A stretch of 64,000 nucleotides of DNA, taken from the NCBI RefSeq assembly GCF_030813355.1, contig NZ_JAUSUD010000001.1:124001-188000 (forward strand), read 5' to 3'. Position 1 is the stretch's first letter, and each line of letters begins with the position of its first letter. The notes under the pieces were generated by a model. That model was not told the DNA's origin and searched no databases. It saw only the letters and a program-made list of their open reading frames with translations. Both the position numbers and the translations under genes were made by a program. Source of the DNA: Metabacillus malikii (lineage in GTDB: Bacteria; Bacillota; Bacilli; Bacillales; Bacillaceae). Below, one piece after another: positions 15,655 to 26,216 of this stretch.

Positions 15655-17010
15655 TTAATCAGATGTTAAAGGTGTATTGTTTTGAATCATTCGAAGTCTT
15701 ACAGCTAGGCCAATAGCCCCTGCAGCTAAACCAGCAATTAATCCGACCCAATATCCAAATGCTGAAAGTTCGGTGTATTGAGCTAGAATATAGCCTAAAG
15801 GTAATCCAATCACCCAATAGGAAACTAATGCCATGAAAAACGTTACATTAACGTCTTTATACCCTCTAAGTGTCCCTTGTATCGGAGCTGCAATCGCATC
15901 AGATAGTTGGAAGAAAATAGCATAGATAAGAAAATCCTTTGTTAAGCTTAAAACTCGTGAGTCTGTCGTATATATCGAAGCAACTTCATGACGGAATAAA
16001 TAAATGAATGTCGCAGAAATGATTGATAATAATAGTGCCATGGTAATTCCGATCCTACTATATTGTCTTGCAGCATTATACTGTCTAGCTCCAACTTCTT
16101 GTCCAACGACTATCGTTAATGCCATTGAAATACTTAACGGTAACATATATAGAAATGATGCAAAATTCATTGCTGCCTGATGTGAAGCGATCGTAATCGT
16201 GTTGTATTGACTCATGAATAAAGTTACCGCTGCAAAAATACTAGTTTCAAAAAAGATGGCCAAACCAATAGGAACACCTATTTTTAATAGGTCAAACCAT
16301 ATTTGAAATGATATTTTATAAAAGGTAGAAAATAAATTGAAATTTTTAAATGGTACTTGTTTGATAACAATAATAATTGCTATTAATGCAATACACCAAT
16401 AAGTTAACGCTGAAGCTACACCTGCGCCTACCCCTCCGAGCTGAGGGACACCCCACTTACCGAAAATAAAAAGATAATTCAATAAAAAGTTAATTGGTAA
16501 AGAGGTTAAGGTGATAAACATTGTCACTTTTGTAAAGCTTAAAGCATCAACAAAACAACGGATGACTGCATAAAAAAATAAAGGGAAAATCCCAAAGGAT
16601 AGTGCAATTAAATAGCCTTTTGCTATTTTCTGTACAGGATAATCGAGGCCCATATTATTTAATATTGGGTCAAGTGTAAAATAACCTATGATAATGACCA
16701 AAATCGAAATGACGATACCAATATATATACCTTGTATAACGATGTTTGGAACTTCATTTTTTTTATTTGCGCCGATTAATTGGGCAACAATTGGTGTTAC
16801 TGCTAGGAGGATTCCACTTAATCCTGTGTAAACGGGAACCCATAGACTAGAACCAATAGCTACTCCTGCTAAATCATTTGGATTAACATGACCTGACATT
16901 GTAGTATCGAGGAAATTCATTGAATATAGGCCTAACTGCGTAATCAGAATTGGAAATAAAATCGATAAAAAGACATATAGTTTTTTTCTAATCGTTGTTG
17001 CTTTTTTCAT
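15655..17010 (-). CDS. yojI: MATE-family multidrug efflux transporter (YojI/NorM type)
   Basis: A 451-residue integral membrane protein with about 12 helices in two related halves. The N-terminal half has FLDTTMSGHVNPNDLAGVAIG and PIVAQLIGANKKNEV, typical of NorM-like Na+ or H+ driven multidrug exporters. The second half has SHQAAMNFASFLYMLPLSIS and GQEVGARQYNAARQYSR. The start ATG 17010 has GAGG 7 bases upstream. In B. subtilis the MATE gene yojI also lies between bshB2 (yojG) and cdaS (yojJ). Substrates cannot be predicted. Confidence 0.92.
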   Translation of the reverse strand: MKKATTIRKKLYVFLSILFPILITQLGLYSMNFLDTTMSGHVNPNDLAGVAIGSSLWVPVYTGLSGILLAVTPIVAQLIGANKKNEVPNIVIQGIYIGIVISILVIIIGYFTLDPILNNMGLDYPVQKIAKGYLIALSFGIFPLFFYAVIRCFVDALSFTKVTMFITLTSLPINFLLNYLFIFGKWGVPQLGGVGAGVASALTYWCIALIAIIIVIKQVPFKNFNLFSTFYKISFQIWFDLLKIGVPIGLAIFFETSIFAAVTLFMSQYNTITIASHQAAMNFASFLYMLPLSISMALTIVVGQEVGARQYNAARQYSRIGITMALLLSIISATFIYLFRHEVASIYTTDSRVLSLTKDFLIYAIFFQLSDAIAAPIQGTLRGYKDVNVTFFMALVSYWVIGLPLGYILAQYTELSAFGYWVGLIAGLAAGAIGLAVRLRMIQNNTPLTSD

Positions 17011-17105
17011 ATTTAATCCTCGCTTCTCTATTTCTAACTAGTGAATTATAACATGAAAAAAACAAAACCTCTGTATTTATGGTTTGTACCTATTTTAATA
17101 TCACT

Positions 17106-17204
17106 TTACTTTCTTTTTTCAATATTAAAAAGACGGTAATAAATAAAGCTTAACGAAAAAAGAATAAATATACTAAATATATAATGTAAAACGACGTTTA
17201 TCAT
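17106..17204 (-). CDS. 32-aa single-pass membrane peptide
   Basis: ATG 17204 with TGGAGG 8 bases upstream opens a 32-residue peptide. It has one hydrophobic helix (INVVLHYIFSIFILFSLSFI) followed by a basic tail (YRLFNIEKRK), so it is probably a membrane peptide with its C-terminus inside. The frame extends upstream, but without a second RBS. It lies between the MATE gene and cdaS. I recognise no family; the perfect RBS is the main support. Confidence 0.5.
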   Translation of the reverse strand: MINVVLHYIFSIFILFSLSFIYYRLFNIEKRK

Positions 17205-17460
17205 AACTATTACCTCCATGATTAGTATGTGGGTTTTTTGAGAATTTATACATAATCGTTGAGAACCATTACTAGAAGTTTCTTGCATATTTACATAGAG
17301 ACTCATTATGACTTTCAGTGTAGACGAAGAAGTCAATATTTTCACGAGGAGAGTAATTATGATTTAAATAGCCATGTTTAGAAAATAAGCTGTTACTACA
17401 AATACAATTTATAAAACATGCTCATACTATGCCTATTAGAGTGAAAGGGTGATCGACCAA

Positions 17461-18081
17461 GTGGAAGAGAATCAAAACATTGATATAAAAGAGAAAATTG
17501 CCTACCACTTAGAACAAATTATAGATGAAGCTGAAACAATGAAGTCTTCAATTGGAGAGAAAGATTATTGCCTATTATGTGAAATTGCACAAATAAAAGA
17601 CCATTTTAATACTATCCAATCTTCAGCGTCATTTTATTATCTTAAATCATATATCGAACACTTTACGAACAAGACGATAGAAATAGCACGAGCCTTACAA
17701 AATTTGTCTGATAAACGCCATGGATGTCTAATGATAATAGAAAGATCTGATTCAGTTGAACAATATATTCAAGCAGGAGTTCAAATAAACGCTGACTGCT
17801 CAAGTAGGTTAATAGAAAGTATTTTTTTCCCTGGGAACCCTCTCCATGATGGTGCACTTCTAATAAAAACAGATCATATTATTTCGGCAGCAAATGTACT
17901 ACCATTAACCTCTCAGAATTTCGGTGGTGAAAAGATAGGGACAAGGCATCGAGCTGCTATCGGACTTTCAGAGTGTACTGATGCATTAATCCTTATTGTT
18001 TCAGAGGAAACAGGCCGAATGTCTTTTGCACTAGATGGCACATTATATCCAATAAGTTCAGCGGAAACAAGAATTCAATAG
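17461..18081 (+). CDS. cdaS: sporulation-specific diadenylate cyclase CdaS
   Basis: A 206-residue DisA_N-type diadenylate cyclase that makes c-di-AMP from two ATP. An N-terminal pair of helices (about 1-60, acidic and Gln-rich), which in CdaS autoinhibits activity, precedes the cyclase domain with DGA at 130-132 and RHR at 162-164. GTG 17461 is preferred: AAAGGGTGAT ends 7 bases upstream, and the length then equals B. subtilis CdaS. An in-frame GTG at 17449 lies within that ribosome binding site. CdaS is made in sporulating cells and affects germination in B. subtilis. Confidence 0.93.
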   Translation: MEENQNIDIKEKIAYHLEQIIDEAETMKSSIGEKDYCLLCEIAQIKDHFNTIQSSASFYYLKSYIEHFTNKTIEIARALQNLSDKRHGCLMIIERSDSVEQYIQAGVQINADCSSRLIESIFFPGNPLHDGALLIKTDHIISAANVLPLTSQNFGGEKIGTRHRAAIGLSECTDALILIVSEETGRMSFALDGTLYPISSAETRIQ

Positions 18082-18282
18082 GTATTTTCTATCCTATAAA
18101 GTAAAGTTGGTATAATTAATCAGACTTTTGTATCGTCATTAATCCTGTTTGTAAATTTATGCTGAAAAATCCAGTTGAAAAAACGAGATTTTTACAAAGT
18201 AAGGAAACTTTATACCTAATAATTTTGATCCTATGCAGGATATATGTTGTATAGAAAAAAAGAATATTTTGTTTGTCTTTCT

Positions 18283-18315
18283 AGAGTGCTACTAAAATCG
18301 AGCACTCTTTTTTTG
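18283..18315 (+). terminator. terminator in the cdaS-cwlS gap
   Basis: AGAGTGCT/AGCACTCT arms with a 10-base loop, followed by seven T residues. Confidence 0.85.
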
Positions 18316-18634
18316 TCTATTTAGAGAAAGAATTGCATTTTAAGAAATAATTTTGTATCAATATTAATAGAAAAGTAGTGAAACTTTATTACTATTTTCG
18401 GCAAAATAAATCTTTTTACTTATTTTTAGGTAGTTTTTTTGTGTTTTATCTATTAAACTATGGTAGTAAGAGGGAAAATAGACTGATATATTGCTTAATA
18501 CAACAAATCTCACGTACATAATCTAGCAATAATCGACTTTACTAGTTTAGGGATGGATTTTGGTAAGTTTGCACGGATGAATAGATTACAAAGTAATTAT
18601 TTCAAACGGTGCTATATCATAGGGAGGTACAAAC
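18316..18634. other. intergenic region upstream of cwlS
   Basis: No gene was found in these 320 bases. Between 18370 and 18480 there are AT-rich stretches with promoter-like hexamers, but I cannot name one. GGGAGGTAC before 18635 is the cwlS ribosome binding site. Confidence 0.4.
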
Positions 18635-19747
18635 ATGAAGTATAAGTTATTAGGGCTAACAGCTACAGCTGTAGTAGGCTCATCTCTTTTTGCGACAATG
18701 GTTGAAGCAGAAAGTATTAAGGTTAAAAGTGGTGATACACTGTGGGAACTTTCAAAAGAATATAATACAACAGTCGACCTTTTGAAGAGGACGAATGGCT
18801 TATCCTCTGATATGATTAGAATTGGTCAAATATTGGAATTGCCAGGGACAACAACTTCAAAGACTACTACTAAGACAACAACTTCAGAAACTGTTACAGC
18901 TGCGCCAACTAAAACGCAATCAGCAACTGTAAAATCAACTACATATAAAGTAAAAGCTGGTGATTCCTTATGGGTTATCGCTAGGTCATATAATACTTCT
19001 GTTAATGAATTGAAAAGATTAAATAGCTTATCAAGTGATTTAATCCGTGTGGGACAGACTTTAATAATTAATAAGTCTAACGCTACGACTAGTCAAGAAA
19101 CTGAGCAAACACCAAAACAATCTACTACTCCGAAACCTACTAGTAAACCTGAAAGCTCAAAGGAAAATAGTGCACCTAGTACTACTACAAGTACATACAC
19201 AGTAAAACCAGGTGATTCCTTATGGAAGATTGCGAATCAGCATAATTTATCAATTGCTGAAATAAAGGTGGCAAATAATCTATCATCAGATACAATTTAT
19301 ATCGGTCAAGCTCTAAAATTATCTGGTAATGCCATTATTAAAAATGAAACGAACAATAATACTGTTAAAGATAATTCCAGTTCTTCAGCAAAAGTAAATA
19401 CAATGATTGGCGAAGCGAAAAATTTAATGGGTACTCCATATCGTTGGGCAGGGAATACACCTGCAGGCTTTGATTGTAGTGGATTTATTTATTATGTTCT
19501 AAATAAAGTGACATCTGTATCGAGATTAAGTACTGCAGGATACTGGGATATTATGTCACCAGTAAATTCGCCTGCTGTTGGTGATTTTGTATTCTTTACT
19601 ACATATAAAGCAGGCCCGTCACATATGGGAATCTATTTAGGGAATAATGAATTTATTCATGCAAGTAATTCAGGGGTGGCAATCGGTAATTTAACGAATT
19701 CATATTGGAAGCAGAGATATTTAGGAGCAAAACGTTATTTAAACTAA
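18635..19747 (+). CDS. cwlS: D,L-endopeptidase with three LysM domains and NlpC/P60 (CwlS-like)
   Basis: A 370-residue secreted peptidoglycan hydrolase. A signal peptide (1-25, cut after MVEA) precedes LysM domains at about 27-70, 104-147 and 188-231, each with GDTLWELS or GDSLW-type starts. They are joined by Ser/Thr-rich linkers. The NlpC/P60 domain fills 255-370 with catalytic Cys281 (DCSGF) and His330 (SHMGIYL), plus the polar residue after FIHAS. It cuts D-Glu-mDAP bonds at septa and poles in the CwlS/LytF group. B. subtilis CwlS has four LysM repeats, so this one is a repeat shorter. The position next to yojN agrees with B. subtilis. Confidence 0.92.
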   Translation: MKYKLLGLTATAVVGSSLFATMVEAESIKVKSGDTLWELSKEYNTTVDLLKRTNGLSSDMIRIGQILELPGTTTSKTTTKTTTSETVTAAPTKTQSATVKSTTYKVKAGDSLWVIARSYNTSVNELKRLNSLSSDLIRVGQTLIINKSNATTSQETEQTPKQSTTPKPTSKPESSKENSAPSTTTSTYTVKPGDSLWKIANQHNLSIAEIKVANNLSSDTIYIGQALKLSGNAIIKNETNNNTVKDNSSSSAKVNTMIGEAKNLMGTPYRWAGNTPAGFDCSGFIYYVLNKVTSVSRLSTAGYWDIMSPVNSPAVGDFVFFTTYKAGPSHMGIYLGNNEFIHASNSGVAIGNLTNSYWKQRYLGAKRYLN

Positions 19748-19758
19748 CGTATTGTATG

Positions 19759-19784
19759 AAGAAGCCAAAAGGCTTCTTTTTTAT
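19759..19784 (+). terminator. terminator after cwlS
   Basis: AAGAAGCC/GGCTTCTT stem with a four-A loop and a run of T. Confidence 0.85.
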
Positions 19785-19924
19785 TTTGTGTAAAAAACAA
19801 TGTAGAATGGTAGACATTGAGTTGAGAATGAAACAGGTTTGATTTTTGTATATCATCTTCATTTCTAGTATACTCGTGGATGTACAAAAGTTATTATAAG
19901 TTAAATGAAAGAAGGACATAGTAA

Positions 19925-20809
19925 TTGGAAAATTTACAATCATACAATTTACCGGAAGAAATTATACAACTTATTAACGAGCGGAAAAGTACGTATCATG
20001 AGTCAGATTTATTTCTAATTGGGAATAGTGGATATACACCGTCTGAGGAATCAATATTATATGATGCATTGGTTGCGTTAGCGCTTGGGAAAAATATACT
20101 TTTAAAAGGGCCAACAGGTTCTGGAAAGACAAAGTTAGCGGAAACATTATCAGCTATTTTTCAACAACCTATGCATAGTATTAACTGTTCGATAGATATG
20201 GATGCTGAAGCATTATTAGGCTTTAAAACGATCGAGAATGACAATGGGAATCCCACAATTGAGTTTGTGCCGGGACCTGTAGTGAAAGCAATGACGAAAG
20301 GACATTTACTTTATATTGATGAAATCAATATGGCAAAACCTGAAACATTACCGATTTTAAACGGTGTACTTGACTATCGTAGAATGATTACAAATCCATT
20401 TACGGGCGAAATTGTAAAGGGGATTCATACTTTTGGAGTAATTGCTGCGATTAACGAAGGGTATGTAGGGACAGTCCCTTTAAATGAAGCGTTAAAAAAT
20501 CGTTTCGTTGTCATCGATGTGCCATATATTCAAGGTGAAGAATTAAAAAATGTATTGAAACAACAAACTAACCTGAAAGATGAGAAATTAATTGACTTGT
20601 TTATAAGACTGTCTGCTGATTTACTTGCGCTAGTTCAAAATGGACAAGTTTCAGAGGAGGCAGCTTCAATACGAGCTCTAATTGATACTTGTGACCTTGC
20701 AAATTTCCTTCCGCCGATTCGAGCTATTGAAAGAGGGATCGTTGACAAAATGGAAGATGCTAGGGAAAAAGCAGCAATTCGTAATATTGCTGAAACATTA
20801 TTTGAGTGA
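19925..20809 (+). CDS. yojN: MoxR-type AAA+ ATPase YojN
   Basis: A 294-residue AAA+ ATPase of the MoxR/CbbQ/NorQ group. Walker A GPTGSGKT is at 62-69 and Walker B LLYIDEIN at about 126-133. It has the MoxR-type insert [10 protein letters not shown] and the sensor/arginine-finger region that follows. TTG 19925 has GAAGGA about 9 bases upstream. It is followed after 10 bp by the VWA-domain gene yojO; such MoxR-VWA pairs act as chaperone-like machines that insert cofactors or remodel targets. The target of YojN/YojO is not known, and nothing nearby identifies it. Confidence 0.92.
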   Translation: MENLQSYNLPEEIIQLINERKSTYHESDLFLIGNSGYTPSEESILYDALVALALGKNILLKGPTGSGKTKLAETLSAIFQQPMHSINCSIDMDAEALLGFKTIENDNGNPTIEFVPGPVVKAMTKGHLLYIDEINMAKPETLPILNGVLDYRRMITNPFTGEIVKGIHTFGVIAAINEGYVGTVPLNEALKNRFVVIDVPYIQGEELKNVLKQQTNLKDEKLIDLFIRLSADLLALVQNGQVSEEAASIRALIDTCDLANFLPPIRAIERGIVDKMEDAREKAAIRNIAETLFE

Positions 20810-20819
20810 GGTTTTCTAA

Positions 20820-22739
20820 TTGAGGTTTATTAAATTTAATGACCAGCAGGTAGATTCCTTTTTATTCATGGAATTATCGGACTTAGCGAAAGCTTTAACA
20901 AAACAACCTGAAATAGAGGTGGACTATAGTGTGCAGTCATACCTCGATCCTGTTGAGAATAAGGTGTTCATTAGTCACTTTTGGGACCACCGTAAAAATG
21001 GGGAGACAATAGATGGTCTTAAGAGTGATATATATTTAAGATGTATAGGAAATTATTATTATACAAATTATCAACAAGTTTCTAAATTCCTAATCGAAAC
21101 GAAGCAGTTACATTTATCAAGTCTAGCTAAACAGCTCTTTATCTTATTAGAAGATATTCGGCTAGAAGAACGATGTGTGAAAGAACGACCAGGTACAAAA
21201 TATGTTTTTGCGTCGAGAAAAGACATGTATCGCAAGTATTTTAGGAGTCAACTAACTGTCCATCATGAACGGAATATTGTAACAGATGCATTTTTTAATA
21301 CATGTTATCTAATTTTAACAGCACAATCTCCACTCGAGAATGTTTTTAAATTATCTGAAACACTGGATCGTATGATGCCTTATTTAGAGTCAAAGCTATT
21401 CCAAGTGTATGAAACAAATTCAACTGAACAAATAGTAAAACTTGTTCTAGATATTATCGAGCCTCTAGAAGAAATTCTTGAAAAGGATATGTTGAACACG
21501 TACTTCTTCTTGGCGGAGCTGCCTTATGAAACGATTGTAAGCCCGAGTCTCTTCGAAGAATTAAAAAGAAACCCTAAATTAAAGAACAAAGATTCATTAA
21601 AGGATGCTAGACAAGGTGATGAAGATGTTCATGAAAATAAAATGCCTACATGGCATAGTGAAACGAGTAAACCTACAAAAAGTTTTTTGCAATTTGAGAT
21701 AGAGCAAGGTACAAATACAACAATTAATGGCGATGGTATTATCCGAGAAGGGGAAGACACGGACCAAGCACTTGGGATGGTCCAAGGGACTTCTAAATTA
21801 GCCAAAAAAAATGATTATTCAAAGCTTGAAGCGCTTGGAAATGTTAAAGAGGAAAGAGAATCATCTGGAGAGATGGCATATGGAAAGGAAAACAAATATG
21901 CATACCCAGTTTTTAAGCGGTCTTCTAAACCTCTTTTAGAAGAAATCGACAGCTATCAGGCTAAAAAGAAGGAAATCGTAATTTATCAAAAAAAATTACA
22001 CATGATGTTTCAAAAAACATTAGAACATAAAAGAACGATGCCAAGGAATGATTTAGACTTTGGTCGGTTGAATAAAAAGTTATTAAGGATTCTGACTGAT
22101 AGGAATCCAAAGCTATTCTATAAGAAGCAGGAGAAGTCACCGCAAATTGATGCGGTTTTTACATTGCTAGTCGATTGTTCTGCTTCAATGTTTGATAAGA
22201 TGGAACAGACAAAGTTAGGGATTATCTTATTTCACGAAACATTAAAGTCTGTTCAAGTTCCCCATCAAGTTGTAGGGTTCTGGGAAGATACAAATGAAGC
22301 TACAAAGACAAAACAACCTAATTACTTCCATACAGTCATTTCTTTCGAAGATTCATTGAAACAGCAAATAGGACCTGAAATTATGCAATTGAACCCTGAG
22401 GAAGATAATCGTGATGGGTATGCAATTAGACATCTAACAAAACATATGACAAAGAAAACGGAAACTCAGAAGTTTCTTCTAGTGTTTTCAGACGGTGAAC
22501 CTGCAGCAATGGGATATGAAAGAAATGGGATAATTGATACACACGAAGCAGTTTTAGAAGCTAGAAAAATGGGTATAGAAGTAATGAACGTATTCTTATC
22601 AAATGGTGAAATTGATGAAGCAACTAAAAAAACAATTCAAAATATTTATGGGAAATATAGTATCTTCGTAAATGAAATAGAACAACTGCCTAATCAGCTA
22701 TTTCCTTTGCTGAAAAGATTGTTATTAAAAATGATATAA
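20820..22739 (+). CDS. yojO: VWA-domain protein YojO, partner of YojN
   Basis: A 639-residue soluble protein. The N-terminal 260 residues form a helical domain of the NorD/CobT type. Residues 265-360 are a polar, probably disordered linker. The C-terminal von Willebrand A domain (about 445-639) carries an intact MIDAS motif DCSAS at 452-456 and SDGEPAA further on. TTG 20820 starts it 10 bp after yojN, with GTGAGG upstream, so the two are cotranscribed and likely form a complex. Related proteins help mature metalloenzymes such as nitric oxide reductase; no such enzyme is encoded here. Confidence 0.9.
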   Translation: MRFIKFNDQQVDSFLFMELSDLAKALTKQPEIEVDYSVQSYLDPVENKVFISHFWDHRKNGETIDGLKSDIYLRCIGNYYYTNYQQVSKFLIETKQLHLSSLAKQLFILLEDIRLEERCVKERPGTKYVFASRKDMYRKYFRSQLTVHHERNIVTDAFFNTCYLILTAQSPLENVFKLSETLDRMMPYLESKLFQVYETNSTEQIVKLVLDIIEPLEEILEKDMLNTYFFLAELPYETIVSPSLFEELKRNPKLKNKDSLKDARQGDEDVHENKMPTWHSETSKPTKSFLQFEIEQGTNTTINGDGIIREGEDTDQALGMVQGTSKLAKKNDYSKLEALGNVKEERESSGEMAYGKENKYAYPVFKRSSKPLLEEIDSYQAKKKEIVIYQKKLHMMFQKTLEHKRTMPRNDLDFGRLNKKLLRILTDRNPKLFYKKQEKSPQIDAVFTLLVDCSASMFDKMEQTKLGIILFHETLKSVQVPHQVVGFWEDTNEATKTKQPNYFHTVISFEDSLKQQIGPEIMQLNPEEDNRDGYAIRHLTKHMTKKTETQKFLLVFSDGEPAAMGYERNGIIDTHEAVLEARKMGIEVMNVFLSNGEIDEATKKTIQNIYGKYSIFVNEIEQLPNQLFPLLKRLLLKMI

Positions 22740-22742
22740 GTG

Positions 22743-22782
22743 AGAGTGGTTGATTTTCCATGTCAACCACTCTATTTTTATA
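22743..22782 (+). terminator. terminator after yojO
   Basis: Perfect 11-bp arms AGAGTGGTTGA/TCAACCACTCT with ATTTTTAT following. Confidence 0.85.
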
Positions 22783-23126
22783 ATTTCATGGAAAATACTC
22801 TAAAATAATAAATATTGTACTTTATTTTGCGTTGATTAAATATTAATCAGATATATTCATATTGTTCTTTCTTAGTAGAATAATGAATGATAAGTAATCG
22901 AATGTACACTTGTATTGGGTAATAGGAAAACTAATCTGAATCAAGCTATAAGAAGGTATATTTACATTTTAAAGATACTTCTTAAATAGCCGGTTCAGTT
23001 GTTAGATAATTCTGTCAATTGTACAATTTACAACTACATGTAACAGTAGTGAAAAAACTATTCACTTTTTTGAAAATTTTAATTAATGTGGCTTGGAATA
23101 AAGGGCTATCAGTGTTAAAATATGTT
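22783..23126. other. intergenic region upstream of odhA
   Basis: About 340 AT-rich bases with no gene seen on either strand. It is bounded by the yojO terminator and the odhA control region. Confidence 0.4.
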
Positions 23127-23157
23127 TGGAAGCGTTTTAATACAAACCTACTATACT
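23127..23157 (+). promoter_or_regulatory. possible cre site and -10 element upstream of odhA
   Basis: TGGAAGCGTTTTAA (23127-23140) matches the CcpA cre consensus at all but two positions. It is followed by TATACT (23152-23157), which fits a -10 box about 100 bases before the odhA start. Catabolite control of this TCA-cycle enzyme would make sense. The call rests on consensus matching alone. Confidence 0.4.
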
Positions 23158-23256
23158 GTTTTCATCGAATGATATTGTAGGATAGTATTAAAAACTTTCA
23201 GAAGCTTAATTAATATGATTACTAAAGCATTTAAGAATAGTTGGGGGTAATGTTTG

Positions 23257-26082
23257 ATGTCAGAAGGCACACTGAAGAAGAAATACCCTTGGGAAGACTT
23301 TCATGGTCCAAACCTCGGCTATGTCATGGAACAATATGATCGCTACAAGACAGATCCAAATTCTATTGACATAGAATTAAAAGAAATTTTTGATAATTGG
23401 GGTTCTCCTTCTATACAAAAGGATGAAGAAACATTTTCGACTAGTGAAAAGATTAGTAATAACAAAATGAAAAAAGTTGCTGAAGCAGTCAATCTTGCGA
23501 CAAATATTCGAAGATATGGACATTTAAATGCTTCAATCTATCCTTTAGAAGATAATAATACACTTAATCAATTTCTGTCATTAGATTCTTATGACTTGAC
23601 TAAAGAAGATTTAAAGGAAATTCCAGCTAGCCTTATATGTGAAGATGCTCCTCCACATGTTACAAACGGTTTGGAAGCCTTCCAGTACTTAAAGGAAGTA
23701 TATAAAAAATCCATCGCCTTTGAATTTAGTCATGTTCATAATTATGAAGAGAAGACTTGGCTTGTAAAACAAGTAGAATCAGGGTCGATTTTTAAGGATT
23801 TATCGACTGAAAAACGTAAGTCAATATTAAAACGTCTTACAGAAGTAGAAGGTTTTGAGCAATTTTTGCATAAAACATTTGTTGGACAAAAGCGTTTTTC
23901 TATTGAAGGTTTAGATATGTTAGTTCCAATTCTTGATGAATTAATTTCTAGTGCTGTAGAAGTCGGTACTAATACTATAAATATAGGTATGGCCCACCGT
24001 GGTCGATTAAATGTGTTGGCACATGTATTAGGGAAGCCATATGAAATCATATTTTCAGAGTTTCAACATGCACCAAATAAAGAATTAGTACCTTCTGAAG
24101 GGTCAATAGGCATCAATTATGGCTGGAGTGGGGATGTTAAATACCATTTAGGGGCTAATAAACAAATTAAAGATGACAATACAGTTAGAGCCAAAGTGAC
24201 ATTAGCAAACAATCCGAGTCATTTGGAGTTCATTGACCCAATTGTTGAAGGGTATACTCGTGCAGCTCAGGAGGTTCGAACTGTTAAAGGATATCCAGAT
24301 CAAGATGTCAATAAAGCGATGTCCATCTTAATTCACGGTGATGCTGCTTTTCCTGGTGAAGGTATCGTTGCAGAAACGCTTAATTTAAATAAATTAAGAG
24401 GTTACCAAACAGGGGGAACTGTACATATTATCGCGAATAATATGATTGGATTTACGACAGAGAGTCGTGATTCACGTTCTACTAAGTATGCAAGTGATTT
24501 GGCAAAAGGTTATGAAATTCCTATCGTTCATGTAAACGCAGATGACCCAGAAGCATGCTTAGCCGCTGTTCATATAGCGATGGAATACCGAAATAAATTT
24601 AAGAGTGACTTTTTAATTGATTTAATCGGATATAGACGTTTCGGACATAACGAAATGGATGAACCAGCAATGACTCAACCAAAACTTTATGAAAAAGTAC
24701 GCAAACATCCTACAGTTCGAAAGTTATATGGCGAAAAACTATTAAACGAAGGTGTTCTTAAAACTGAGGATATTGAAAGTATTAATGAATCTGTTCAAAA
24801 TACTCTAGAAAAAGCATACCAAAAGGTACCAGATAAAAAAGTATCTCAGGTTCATGAAATAAAGCTTCCTAAATTCGTTAACAGCGGTTTGCCAGATTTA
24901 AAAACTGCAGTCAATAAAGAGCAGCTATTAAAACTGAATCAGGAGTTAATAACTTGGCCTGATAAGTTTAACGTTTTTCCTAAGTTACAAAGAATACTAG
25001 AAAAACGTGCGAAGGCACTTGCAGAGGATGGTAAAGTCGAATGGGCATTAGGTGAGGCATTAGCATTTGCATCGATTATTGAGGATGGAACACCTATTCG
25101 GATAACTGGCCAAGATTCGCAACGTGGAACATTTGCACAAAGACATATCGTTTTACATGATGTCGTAACGGGTGAATCATATTCACCATTACACAAACTG
25201 ACTTCTGCTAAAGCTTCATTTGCAGTTCATAATAGTCCATTATCAGAAGGCTCAGTTTTAGGCTTTGAGTATGGCTATAATGTATTTGCACCTGAAACGC
25301 TAGTATTATGGGAAGCGCAGTATGGAGATTTCGCCAATGCAGCTCAAGTGTTTTTTGACCAATTCATTGCTGCTGGACGTGCTAAGTGGGGACAAAAGTC
25401 CGGATTAATTATGTTATTACCACATGGATTTGAAGGTCAAGGTCCTGAACATTCTAGTGGACGTTTAGAACGCTTCCTCCAATTAGCAGCGGAAGATAGT
25501 TGGCAGGTTGCAAACCTAACTAGTGCAGCTCAGTACTTTCACATTTTAAGACGCCAAGCCGACTTACTAAAACGTGAAGAGGTACGACCGTTAGTTATTA
25601 TGACGCCAAAGAGCTTATTACGTAATCCGCAAACGGTGTCTGACATATCTGAGCTAGGTGAAGGAGAGTTTAAACCAGTTATTGAACAGCCTGGACTTGG
25701 TGCAGCTCCAGAGAAGGTGAAAAGACTTATTTTATGTAGTGGGAAAATTTCTATTGATTTAGCAGATAAATTGGCAACAATAGATGGTGATAAGGATTTG
25801 TTCCACATTTTACGTGTAGAAGAGCTTTATCCATTCCCTAAAAAGATTATTACTTCAATAATCGATAAGTTAACTTCTCTTGAAGAAATCGTCTGGGTTC
25901 AAGAAGAACCGCAAAATATGGGAGCATGGTTGTTTATAGACCCTAAATTACGTGAAATTGCTCCAAATGGGGTTCCAGTTAAATATATTGGTAGACGGAG
26001 AAGACAAAGTCCTGCTGAAGGGGATCCGAATATTCATCGAAAAGACCAAAATCGTATCGTAACAGAAGCATTAACGATTTAA
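23257..26082 (+). CDS. odhA: 2-oxoglutarate dehydrogenase E1 component
   Basis: A 941-residue thiamine-diphosphate enzyme that decarboxylates 2-oxoglutarate and passes the succinyl group to OdhB in the TCA cycle. The N-terminus [20 protein letters not shown] is the short E1 lead. The ThDP core has [32 protein letters not shown] and the GD...NN-type motif ending [10 protein letters not shown]. The transketolase C-terminal half has [13 protein letters not shown] and [18 protein letters not shown] 23257 has GGGGG 9 bases upstream. The length is as in B. subtilis (about 944). odhB follows after 134 bp with a hairpin between. Confidence 0.97.
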   Translation: MSEGTLKKKYPWEDFHGPNLGYVMEQYDRYKTDPNSIDIELKEIFDNWGSPSIQKDEETFSTSEKISNNKMKKVAEAVNLATNIRRYGHLNASIYPLEDNNTLNQFLSLDSYDLTKEDLKEIPASLICEDAPPHVTNGLEAFQYLKEVYKKSIAFEFSHVHNYEEKTWLVKQVESGSIFKDLSTEKRKSILKRLTEVEGFEQFLHKTFVGQKRFSIEGLDMLVPILDELISSAVEVGTNTINIGMAHRGRLNVLAHVLGKPYEIIFSEFQHAPNKELVPSEGSIGINYGWSGDVKYHLGANKQIKDDNTVRAKVTLANNPSHLEFIDPIVEGYTRAAQEVRTVKGYPDQDVNKAMSILIHGDAAFPGEGIVAETLNLNKLRGYQTGGTVHIIANNMIGFTTESRDSRSTKYASDLAKGYEIPIVHVNADDPEACLAAVHIAMEYRNKFKSDFLIDLIGYRRFGHNEMDEPAMTQPKLYEKVRKHPTVRKLYGEKLLNEGVLKTEDIESINESVQNTLEKAYQKVPDKKVSQVHEIKLPKFVNSGLPDLKTAVNKEQLLKLNQELITWPDKFNVFPKLQRILEKRAKALAEDGKVEWALGEALAFASIIEDGTPIRITGQDSQRGTFAQRHIVLHDVVTGESYSPLHKLTSAKASFAVHNSPLSEGSVLGFEYGYNVFAPETLVLWEAQYGDFANAAQVFFDQFIAAGRAKWGQKSGLIMLLPHGFEGQGPEHSSGRLERFLQLAAEDSWQVANLTSAAQYFHILRRQADLLKREEVRPLVIMTPKSLLRNPQTVSDISELGEGEFKPVIEQPGLGAAPEKVKRLILCSGKISIDLADKLATIDGDKDLFHILRVEELYPFPKKIITSIIDKLTSLEEIVWVQEEPQNMGAWLFIDPKLREIAPNGVPVKYIGRRRRQSPAEGDPNIHRKDQNRIVTEALTI

Positions 26083-26142
26083 TAAATATTTATAATTAGT
26101 TCATATCATGATAATAAGAATCGGGACTTGCAATGAACAAGG

Positions 26143-26183
26143 TGCTGTTCTTACCTTCGAATATAAGAACAGCACAAATTTTT
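26143..26183 (+). terminator. stem-loop between odhA and odhB, possible attenuator
   Basis: Perfect 12-bp arms GTGCTGTTCTTA (26143-26154) and TAAGAACAGCAC (26164-26175) with a 9-base loop, followed by AAATTTTTAAG. The T-run is short and delayed, so this could be a weak terminator lowering odhB expression or an mRNA-stabilising or processing structure rather than a full stop. Confidence 0.6.
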
Positions 26184-26216
26184 AAGCATTGGCAAGCGCT
26201 CAAGGGGGAGACTAAA

